DNA of 64,000 bases from Ardenticatenaceae bacterium (GTDB lineage: Bacteria; Chloroflexota; Anaerolineae; Promineifilales; Promineifilaceae): the NCBI GenBank assembly GCA_020634395.1, contig JACKBU010000019.1, positions 35,689-99,688 on the forward strand, written 5' to 3'. A model generated the notes under the pieces. The model was not told where the DNA came from. It was given only the letters and a program-made list of their open reading frames with translations, and ran no database searches. Shown piece by piece: positions 7,841 to 14,539 of this stretch (the stretch's first letter is position 1; each line of letters starts with the position of its first letter). The position numbers were made by a program, and so were the translations under genes.

Positions 7841-8698
7841 ATGTTCAAAATAGGTGAGTTTTCGCAGTTGGGGCAGGTATCGACGCGCATGCTGCGTCAT
7901 TATGACAAGCTAGGGCTGCTCATCCCCAGCCACACCGATGAGTGGACTGGCTATCGTTACTACACCATCGACCAGTTGCCCCGGCTGCATCGCATTATCG
8001 CCTTGAAAGAGCTGGGTCTGTCGTTGGAGCAAATCAGTAATCTACTGGCCGGCGGCGACGACCTGCCAGCCACCGAACTGCGCGGGATGCTGCGGATGCG
8101 GCAGGCGGATCTGGCTCAGGAACTGCAGGCAAAACAGATGCAGCTCCTCCAGGTGGAAACGCGGCTGCGCCAGATTGAGCAGGAAGGACGGCCGTCGCCC
8201 TACGAAGTAGTGGTAAAGCCGATTCCAGCCCAGCCAGTGGCTTCTATCCGGCAGATTGTGCCCTCAGTAGCGGAGTTTAGTTACTACTGCGATTCGATAT
8301 ACGGCCGTCTCTACCGCCGCCTGGATCAACTCAACATTCCCGCTCTTTATCCCGAAGTTATCGTCTACCACGCCACTGAATACCAGGATACGGATCTGGA
8401 TGTCGAGATGGGGGTTACCGTTTCTCCCGAGAGTGTGCAGTCGCCGCCGGCTGCTGATGATCTGGAATTTCAGGAACTACCGGCTTTTGAACTGGCCGCG
8501 GCGATCATTTATGAAGGGCCATATAAAGATTTGCTGGATGGCGTCCTGGCTTTGTTGAAATACGTCGGCACTCATGGGCACATACCGGCCGGTCCGCTGC
8601 GGGAGTTGCACCTGTCCGGTCCAGCCCACGCCGAACAGGGTGACGACGCTTTGCCTGTAATTGAGCTGCAACTACCGATTGAACGAGTGTCCCGTTAA
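7841..8698 (+). CDS. MerR family transcriptional regulator with GyrI-like effector domain
   Basis: A 285-residue regulator. Residues 1-70 are a MerR winged helix-turn-helix (FKIGEFSQLGQVSTRMLRHYDKLGLL and GYRYYTIDQLPRL), followed by a coiled-coil dimer helix around residues 80-125 (ADLAQELQAKQMQLLQVETRL). Residues 130-285 resemble the GyrI/SOUL-like small-molecule-binding domain seen in BmrR and TipA (FELAAAIIYEGPYKDL). It has no cluster of cysteines for metal sensing, so it probably senses an organic ligand. It is divergent from the dehydratase gene and its own operator lies between them. A hairpin terminator follows at 8740. Confidence 0.88.
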   Translation: MFKIGEFSQLGQVSTRMLRHYDKLGLLIPSHTDEWTGYRYYTIDQLPRLHRIIALKELGLSLEQISNLLAGGDDLPATELRGMLRMRQADLAQELQAKQMQLLQVETRLRQIEQEGRPSPYEVVVKPIPAQPVASIRQIVPSVAEFSYYCDSIYGRLYRRLDQLNIPALYPEVIVYHATEYQDTDLDVEMGVTVSPESVQSPPAADDLEFQELPAFELAAAIIYEGPYKDLLDGVLALLKYVGTHGHIPAGPLRELHLSGPAHAEQGDDALPVIELQLPIERVSR

Positions 8699-8739
8699 TC
8701 AAGCGACCCGCCCGCCTAAATGAGAAACTGGCGCAAAAA

Positions 8740-8774
8740 AAGGCAAGACGGTTCAGCACAAACCATCTTGCCTT
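8740..8774. terminator. Bidirectional terminator between merR-like gene and ssb
   Basis: Arms AAGGCAAGACGGTT (8740-8753) and AACCATCTTGCCTT (8761-8774) with one mismatch. On the minus strand the stem is followed by a run of seven T, so it is a strong terminator for ssb; on the plus strand it follows the merR-like gene by about 40 bp with only a short T-run. Confidence 0.75.
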
Positions 8775-8892
8775 TTGGGGACAGTTTTGTTTTAGGAGCA
8801 CCCTTTGATTGTGTAACCCGAGTTCGTATATCGTTGGCCTGTTTCAGACGTGACGAGCCAAGAAATACTGACTGTGGGCTACCGAATAAGGG

Positions 8893-9318
8893 CTAGAACG
8901 GAATATCGTCTTCTTCCTGCGCCGGGGCACCGCTGTATTCTTCACCGCCCTCGTAGCTGCTGCCGTCATCCGAGCGGCTGCTGAGGAAGCGAACTGTATC
9001 CGCGACAACTTCAAAGTTTGCACCAATGGTGCCATCTTGCCGGGACCAGAGGCGCGGCCCGCCAGTATTGGGATCTGGCTTGATGCGGCCCTCCACCAGC
9101 ACCTTACTGCCTTTGGTCAGGTATTGGTTCACGGTTTCCGCCTGGCGGCGCCAGACTTCGATCCGGAACCATGTTGTTTCCTCGTGCTGCTGCCCATCCT
9201 GGCCAGTCCAACGCCGGGAAGAAGCGACACTGAAGTTGGTAACGGCCGTGCCATCGGGCATGTAGCGCATTTCCGGATCACGACCCAAATTGCCGACAAT
9301 GATGATCTTTTGGTACAT
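8893..9318 (-). CDS. ssb: Single-stranded DNA-binding protein
   Basis: A 141-residue SSB. The OB fold covers residues 1-105 (KIIIVGNLGRDPEMRYMPDG, TTWFRIEVW, LVEGRIKPDP), and the tail ends in the acidic tip EEDDIPF that recruits replication and repair partners such as RecG, which is also encoded in this window. An AAGGAGAG ribosome site precedes the ATG. The gene is monocistronic, with its own promoter at 9455-9483 and a terminator at 8740. Neighbouring rpsF/rpsR, the usual bacterial partners, are absent, so this may be a standalone copy. Confidence 0.93.
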   Translation of the reverse strand: MYQKIIIVGNLGRDPEMRYMPDGTAVTNFSVASSRRWTGQDGQQHEETTWFRIEVWRRQAETVNQYLTKGSKVLVEGRIKPDPNTGGPRLWSRQDGTIGANFEVVADTVRFLSSRSDDGSSYEGGEEYSGAPAQEEDDIPF

Positions 9319-9454
9319 AGAACTCTCTCCTTAAGTTAAAAACTGATCTTTGAAAAGCGTCGAAACGCTCGAAAATGATAGCATAATTTTGGGTGTTACT
9401 GCAACCGGGCCGCTTCATTTCGACGCCTGTTCTGGTAAAATTTGAGCTGCCCAC

Positions 9455-9483
9455 AGTATAGCACACTTGTTCTGATTTGACAA
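9455..9483 (-). promoter_or_regulatory. Sigma70-like promoter for ssb
   Basis: Minus strand TTGTCA (9478-9483), 17-bp spacer, TATACT (9455-9460). Transcription would begin near 9448, giving a leader of about 130 nt. Confidence 0.6.
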
Positions 9484-9507
9484 TTTTTGCCACAACCAAA
9501 TCCAGAG

Positions 9508-9546
9508 AAAAAGGGGCATAAACCTACCTAGTTTATGCCCCTTTTT
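9508..9546. terminator. Strong hairpin terminator downstream of the first glutamate dehydrogenase gene
   Basis: Perfect 16-bp arms AAAAAGGGGCATAAAC (9508-9523) and its complement (9531-9546) around a 7-nt loop, flanked by A and T runs so that it can work in both directions. It lies 45 bp after the stop of the 9.6-kb dehydrogenase gene and just upstream of the ssb promoter. Confidence 0.85.
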
Positions 9547-9590
9547 GAAGAATCGAACTATCGCTCAAACCTTTGTTTGGGTTTTCTGGA

Positions 9591-10841
9591 CTATACCCAA
9601 CCCCGCAGCCGCACAGCCTCCGCCACCCGATTGACAGCTACCAGATAGGCGGCGATGCGGTTGTCTACTTTTTTAGCCTGGGCCATCTCGTGAACGGCCA
9701 GGAAGGCCGTCGTGATCTTCTTGTCCAGACGATCGTTCACCATGCTTTCGTCCCAGTAGAACTGGTAGGCATTTTGCACCATCTCAAAGTAAGACACGAT
9801 TACGCCGCCAGCGTTGCACAGAAAATCGGGGATGATAAAAATGCCCTTGTCGTTCAGGATGTTGTCGGCCTCGGGCGTCGTCGGGCCGTTGGCCAGTTCG
9901 GCCACAATTTTGGCCTTGATCTTGTCGGCGTTTTGGCCGGTTAACTGGTTTTCAATGGCGGCTGGAATGAGGATGTCTACATCCAGTTCTAAGAGGTCGT
10001 GGTTGGAAATTTCTTCCGTTTCCGGACAGTTGATCACCTTACCGGTTTGCTGCAAGTGCTTGACTACGTCGTCGGGTTTAAGCCCGTTGGCGTTGTAAAT
10101 GCCGCCAAATTCATCACTGACGGCCACGACCTTCAGGCCAAAGAGATCATGAGCCAGCCGGTGGGCAAACCCACCGACATTGCCATAACCCTGAATCGCG
10201 CAGGTTGCACCTTCCAGTGTCAGTCCGCGCAGTTTGGCGGCTTCCCGAATGGTGAACATACCGCCCATAGCTGTGGCTGGTCCGCGCCCGGCAGACCCGC
10301 CTAACTGCAGTGGTTTGCCAGTGATGACGCCGGGTTCATGATGTCCGGTCAAAATTTCGTATTCGTCTAACATCCAGGCCATGATTTGCGGGTTTGTGTA
10401 GACATCGGGAGCGGGGGAATCTTTTGTCAGGCCGACATAGCGTGAAAGCGCGCGCATGTAACCGCGGCTTAGCCGTTCCAGTTCATCGGGCTGCATTTCG
10501 CGCGGGTTGCAAATGACGCCGCCTTTGCCTCCGCCGAGGGGGATATCGGACACGGCCGTTTTCCAGGTCATCCAGGCCGCCAGCGCACGCACCGTATCAA
10601 TCGTCTCCTTGGGGTGGAAACGAATGCCGCCCTTGGCCGGGCCGCGAGCGTCATTGTACTGCACGCGGAAACCCTGAAAGATTTCCGTATGTCCATCATT
10701 CATCTTTACGGGGATAGTAAAGTGAAATTCGCGCATCGGCTGCCGCAAAAAGGCATGCATATCGGGGTCTAATTGTAAAACGGCGGCAGCTTCATCAAGT
10801 TGAGCCTGCGCTATTGCAAACGGATTCAAATTCTCTGTCAT
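9591..10841 (-). CDS. gdhA: Glu/Leu/Phe/Val dehydrogenase, copy 1
   Basis: A 416-residue glutamate dehydrogenase family enzyme that interconverts glutamate (or another amino acid) and its 2-oxo acid with NAD(P). The catalytic lysine loop DIPLGGGKGGVICNPREM and the substrate loop VQYNDARGPAKGGIRFHP are present, and the Rossmann domain has CAIQGYGNVGGFAHRLA near residue 210-230. I start it at MTENLNPFAIAQ (ATG 10839-10841) because the tandem paralogue begins at the matching residue; the longer frame adds 33 unrelated residues. It is followed by a strong terminator and preceded, beyond a 361-bp gap, by a second copy. GDH or LeuDH/PheDH specificity cannot be fixed by eye. Confidence 0.92.
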   Translation of the reverse strand: MTENLNPFAIAQAQLDEAAAVLQLDPDMHAFLRQPMREFHFTIPVKMNDGHTEIFQGFRVQYNDARGPAKGGIRFHPKETIDTVRALAAWMTWKTAVSDIPLGGGKGGVICNPREMQPDELERLSRGYMRALSRYVGLTKDSPAPDVYTNPQIMAWMLDEYEILTGHHEPGVITGKPLQLGGSAGRGPATAMGGMFTIREAAKLRGLTLEGATCAIQGYGNVGGFAHRLAHDLFGLKVVAVSDEFGGIYNANGLKPDDVVKHLQQTGKVINCPETEEISNHDLLELDVDILIPAAIENQLTGQNADKIKAKIVAELANGPTTPEADNILNDKGIFIIPDFLCNAGGVIVSYFEMVQNAYQFYWDESMVNDRLDKKITTAFLAVHEMAQAKKVDNRIAAYLVAVNRVAEAVRLRGWV

Positions 10842-11064
10842 GGGAAAATACAAACTCCTGGTGGGAAAATTTTTGCGGTTCCTTTCGTGTACTGTCAACG
10901 AACAACACGCCCCCAGCCTGTGGTGGCTGAGGTTCCTCAAGTGTCGACAATTATTGGGAGTCTGTCAAGTGATAGGTATCCGGGATTAAGAATAGAATAG
11001 CACGTTGCGTGTCATATGGCAGCCTGCCGGGCGGTATGACTTGTGTCATGAGAAAAGCGTCATG

Positions 11065-11102
11065 CGGGTAATCGGCGATCAACGTTGATCGCCGATTACC
11101 CG
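11065..11102. promoter_or_regulatory. Perfect 38-bp palindrome between the two dehydrogenase genes
   Basis: Two 19-bp arms, CGGGTAATCGGCGATCAAC and its exact complement, meet with no spacer. It lies in the 361-bp gap 10842-11202, about 100 bp after the stop of copy 2 and about 220 bp upstream of copy 1. There is no T-run, so it is more likely an operator, a cruciform or a protein-binding site than a simple terminator. Apart from it the gap holds one ACGGCCGT copy and no convincing gene. Confidence 0.7.
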
Positions 11103-11202
11103 GCGTTTGCGGGAAACGGGCTGCTCGAACTTGTTTATTTCCGGCGAAACGGCCGTCGCGGGAGGCTGGCGCGACGCATGACGGTTAAAGACAAAGCCGT
11201 GC

Positions 11203-12453
11203 TTATACCCAGCCCCGCAAACGGACGGCCTGCGCCACACGATCCACAGCTACCAGGTAAGCGGCGACGCGATTGTTGACCCTCTTCGCATTAGCCATGT
11301 GGCAGACGGCGTGGAAGGCCGCAGTCATTTTTTGATCCAGGCGTTCGTGAATCATGGGAGTTGACCAGTAGTACTGGTAAGCATTTTGCACCATCTCGAA
11401 GTAGGATACGGTAACGCCGCCGGCATTGCACAAGAAATCGGGCATGACGTAGACACCGTTGTTGTACAAAATTTCATCGGCTTCGGGAGTGGTTGGACCA
11501 TTGGCTAACTCCGCCGTCATTTTGGCCTTGATGTTGGCCGCGTTGCGGGCGGTGATAACGTTTTCCAGTGCAGCGGGAGCCAGGACGGTAACTTCCATTT
11601 CCAGCAGCTGCTCGTTGGAAATGCTTTGGGCGCCGGGGAAACCGACCACAGAACCGGTCTCGGCTTTGTGGGCTTTAACGGCCGTACTCGACAGCCCATC
11701 ACAATTCATGATGCCACCGCGTGAATCACTGACGGCCACAACCGTCATGCCCAGCAGCTCCTCGGCCAGCGAGTGGTAAAAAGAGCCAGCATTGCCATAC
11801 CCTTGAATGGCGCAGGTAGCTCCCTTTAGATTGATACCCAGCACTTTGGCCGCCTCACGGGTGACGTAAATGCCGCCGCGCGCCGTGGCGTCGTCGCGCC
11901 CCGCAGAGCCGCCCAGCGGCAGCGGTTTGCCGGTGATGACGCCCGGTTCGCGGTGCCCGATGAGCATGTCATACTCATCCATCATCCAGGCCATGATCTG
12001 TGGGTTGGTATAAACGTCAGGGGCGGGCACATCTTTCGTAAGGCCCACATAACGAGCGATGCAGCGCATATAGCCGCGGCTGAGTCGTTCGAGTTCGCCC
12101 GGCGACAACTCGCGTGGGTCGCACACCACGCCGCCTTTGCCGCCACCCAGAGGGATGTCCACAACGGCCGTTTTCCACGTCATCCAGGCTGCCAGGGCGC
12201 GCACGGTATCAATGGTTTCTTCCCAGTGAAACCGCAGCCCGCCTTTGGCCGGTCCGCGCGAGTCATTGTACTGCACGCGATAACCGTGGAAGACACGCGT
12301 ACGGCCGTCATCCATCTTTACGGGAATCGTAAAATGAAATTCACGCATGGGTTCGCGCAAAAAAGCATGCATGTCGGGGTCTAACTGCAAAATGCGGGCA
12401 GCTTCGTCCAATTGCGCCTGGGCGATAGCAAACGGGTTCAGATTTTCGCTCAT
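11203..12453 (-). CDS. Glu/Leu/Phe/Val dehydrogenase, copy 2
   Basis: A 416-residue paralogue of the gene at 9591, equal in length and collinear throughout (MSENLNPFAIAQAQLDEA at the start, AAYLVAVDRVAQAVRLRGWV at the end). The catalytic lysine loop DIPLGGGKGGVVCDPREL and the substrate loop VQYNDSRGPAKGGLRFHW are intact. The Rossmann motif is CAIQGYGNAGSFYHSLA, so the second motif glycine region differs slightly from copy 1 (GNAGS against GNVGG). An AGGAG-type site precedes the ATG. The tandem pair probably arose by duplication; differing cofactor or regulatory properties are plausible but unproven. Confidence 0.9.
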   Translation of the reverse strand: MSENLNPFAIAQAQLDEAARILQLDPDMHAFLREPMREFHFTIPVKMDDGRTRVFHGYRVQYNDSRGPAKGGLRFHWEETIDTVRALAAWMTWKTAVVDIPLGGGKGGVVCDPRELSPGELERLSRGYMRCIARYVGLTKDVPAPDVYTNPQIMAWMMDEYDMLIGHREPGVITGKPLPLGGSAGRDDATARGGIYVTREAAKVLGINLKGATCAIQGYGNAGSFYHSLAEELLGMTVVAVSDSRGGIMNCDGLSSTAVKAHKAETGSVVGFPGAQSISNEQLLEMEVTVLAPAALENVITARNAANIKAKMTAELANGPTTPEADEILYNNGVYVMPDFLCNAGGVTVSYFEMVQNAYQYYWSTPMIHERLDQKMTAAFHAVCHMANAKRVNNRVAAYLVAVDRVAQAVRLRGWV

Positions 12454-12719
12454 GGGTAAGCTCCTTTTGTGACTTTGCGGCTGAAATGTGGGCGGCAGTG
12501 TTGTTCCGGCTGTATTGTTTCCACTCTAAAACAAGCGGATGAGATACGCGCATTGTACAAAATTCATCTTCAAGACGGATACTGACAAATGTCATTATCG
12601 CTTCACAATCCATAATCGCTTTGGTAAACTTCTGCCTGACTGAACCCTGCAACGTGAAACCCACCGCAGGTTAGGGTTGCAGCAGGGATAACCACCCAAA
12701 CATTTCAGCAAAGGAATTT

Positions 12720-13535
12720 ATGATTCAACAACTTATTCCGGCATTCATTCTCAGCAGCGGGATCGCTTCTCTGGCCTATTGGCGCCAATCTCTATCCAAA
12801 TCTGGCGTGGCTGGCGCTTTACTTGTCGGCACGTTGACTTTTGGGCTTGGCGGTTGGTTTTGGGGTTTATTGTTAGGCATCTTTTTCGTCAGTTCCAGTC
12901 TGCTTTCGCACTTTAAAGAAGGGGAAAAACGGCAGGCAGCCGAAAAATTTGAAAAAGGCCACCGGCGTGACTTTGGGCAGGCGCTGGCCAACGGCGGCCT
13001 GGGAGCGCTCATCGCCCTGGCAAACGCCCTTGTTCCTTCCCCGGCTTGGTACTACTTGTTCACCGGGGTGATGGCTACGGTGACGGCCGATACCTGGGCT
13101 ACCGAATTAGGCACCTTAAGCCAGGCTCCTCCACGGCTGATCACCACGGGCCAGCGGGTGGAAGTGGGCACATCTGGGGGCGTATCGCTGCTGGGCACGG
13201 CCGTTTCCCTGGTGGGTGGACTGCTTATCGGGCTGGCGGCCGGACTGTTTGGGCGGCGCAAGCCGTTCTGGCAGCTCATGCTCGTCGGGGCATTCAGCGG
13301 TCTGGCCGGGTCCTTGTTCGACAGCTTGCTGGGCGCCACCGTACAGCAAATTTATTACTGCGACCAGTGCCAGAAAGACACGGAACGCAAAGTTCATCGC
13401 TGCGGCCAGGAAACCCGGCCGATTCGCGGCTATGCCTGGTTAAACAACGACGTGGTAAATTTATTGGCTTCTGTTGTGGGCGGACTTACGGCCGTTGCGT
13501 TGTGGCTGTTGTTCCGCCGGCGTAAAACGGCATGA
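12720..13535 (+). CDS. DUF92 / TMEM19 family membrane protein
   Basis: A 271-residue integral membrane protein with about six hydrophobic segments. The family hallmarks are present: SKSGVAGALLVGTLTFGLGGW near residue 27, ATVTADTWATELGTLSQAPPRLIT near residue 120, GTSGGVSLLGTAVSLVGG near 150, and GSLFDSLLGATVQ near 200, followed by a cysteine-rich insert (YYCDQCQKDTERKVHRCGQ) and HDVVN-like WLNNDVVNLLAS. Some members (plant VTE6) phosphorylate isoprenyl phosphates, so a role in polyprenyl or phytyl recycling is possible. An AAAGGA ribosome site precedes the ATG. Its stop overlaps the next gene's start, so the WD40 gene is translationally coupled. Confidence 0.85.
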   Translation: MIQQLIPAFILSSGIASLAYWRQSLSKSGVAGALLVGTLTFGLGGWFWGLLLGIFFVSSSLLSHFKEGEKRQAAEKFEKGHRRDFGQALANGGLGALIALANALVPSPAWYYLFTGVMATVTADTWATELGTLSQAPPRLITTGQRVEVGTSGGVSLLGTAVSLVGGLLIGLAAGLFGRRKPFWQLMLVGAFSGLAGSLFDSLLGATVQQIYYCDQCQKDTERKVHRCGQETRPIRGYAWLNNDVVNLLASVVGGLTAVALWLLFRRRKTA

Positions 13536-14464
13536 AAAAAGAACGCTGTCCACTCGGTTTCTCGCTGCGCCACATCCTCAAGGCCAGCAATCGCGCCATT
13601 ACTCGTCTGGCCTGGTCGCCTAACGGCCGTCTCCTGGCTTCTGCTTCTTACGATCAATCCGTTCACCTGTGGGATATCGAAGCTGGCAAAGAAATGCGGG
13701 AAATCGTCGGCTACAGCGGCTCCGTTTTTACGGTCGTGGTTACGCCAGATAACCGGCAAATCATTTCCGCTTCCAAAAATTCTCTGAAAATTTGGGATGT
13801 GGAGAGCCAGACACGGCCGCAAACGCTGCGCGGACACCAGGATTACGTGTATGCCGTGGCTGTGGCCCCGGATGGTAAGACGGCCGTGTCCGGCGCCTAC
13901 GACCAGACCTTAAAGTTTTGGGATCTGACCACGCAATCTGAAGTGGCCTCCTTGCGCGGTCATCGGGGGCGAATTGGCTGCGTGGCGATAAGTCCGGACG
14001 GCCGTCTGGCTTTCTCCGGTGCAGGCGATGGGCTGGTGAAGGTCTGGGATGCGGCTGCCTATACCCTGCTGCAGACATTAAACGGGCACAAAGGTGAAGT
14101 GCTGGCCCTGACGCTGACCACCGATGGCCGGCTCCTGGCCTCTAGCAGTCACGATGGCGCCATCTGTCTCTGGCAGCCGGAAAGCGGCGAGCTGGTGGGT
14201 AAACTGACCGGACATGAAGGGCCTGTTACGGCCGTCTCCTTCGCCGCTAACGATCAATTTCTGGCCAGCAAATCGGCCGACGGCACGGTGCGCCTCTGGC
14301 GTCGCGCCGATTGGCAGACAGTGGCCATTCTAGACGAGACCCATTCCTCGTTTGCTTTTGCCGGCCTGGCTTTCCAGCCCAACGGCAACTTGCTGGCCAC
14401 TTTAGGCGATAAGGACACGGTTATCCGCATCTGGGCGCTGGACTTTGCTGTCTGGCAGCAGTAA
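13532..14464 (+). CDS. WD40 repeat protein, single seven-bladed propeller
   Basis: A 310-residue protein made almost entirely of seven WD40 repeats, from AITRLAWSPNGRLLASASYD to the last blade ending VIRIWAL. Repeats carry the GH ... WD spacing (for instance LRGHQDYVYAVAVAPDGKTAVSG...FWDL). There is no signal peptide or extra domain, so it is a cytoplasmic interaction scaffold. It overlaps the DUF92 gene by 4 bp (ATGA). Partners cannot be read from sequence, but coupling to a membrane protein hints at a shared complex. It converges with the VIT/VWA gene, with a paired-palindrome hairpin between them. Confidence 0.88.
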   Translation: MKKERCPLGFSLRHILKASNRAITRLAWSPNGRLLASASYDQSVHLWDIEAGKEMREIVGYSGSVFTVVVTPDNRQIISASKNSLKIWDVESQTRPQTLRGHQDYVYAVAVAPDGKTAVSGAYDQTLKFWDLTTQSEVASLRGHRGRIGCVAISPDGRLAFSGAGDGLVKVWDAAAYTLLQTLNGHKGEVLALTLTTDGRLLASSSHDGAICLWQPESGELVGKLTGHEGPVTAVSFAANDQFLASKSADGTVRLWRRADWQTVAILDETHSSFAFAGLAFQPNGNLLATLGDKDTVIRIWALDFAVWQQ

Positions 14465-14519
14465 ACGGCCGTTCTCTCCATCCTTTCATCCACAACGCAA
14501 CATGAAGCGAACGGCCGTT
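14464..14519. terminator. Putative bidirectional terminator made of two ACGGCCGT copies
   Basis: Arms AACGGCCGTTC (14464-14474) and GAACGGCCGTT (14509-14519) are exact complements separated by 34 nt, in the gap between two convergent genes (stops at 14464 and 14540). The loop is long and T-runs are short, so termination strength is uncertain. Confidence 0.45.
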
Positions 14520-14539
14520 GTTTGCCTGCGGCGAACCGG

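Noticed and set aside
14464..14539. A small gene between the convergent WD40 and VIT/VWA genes
   Set aside because: The gap is 75 bp and is explained by the paired-palindrome hairpin.
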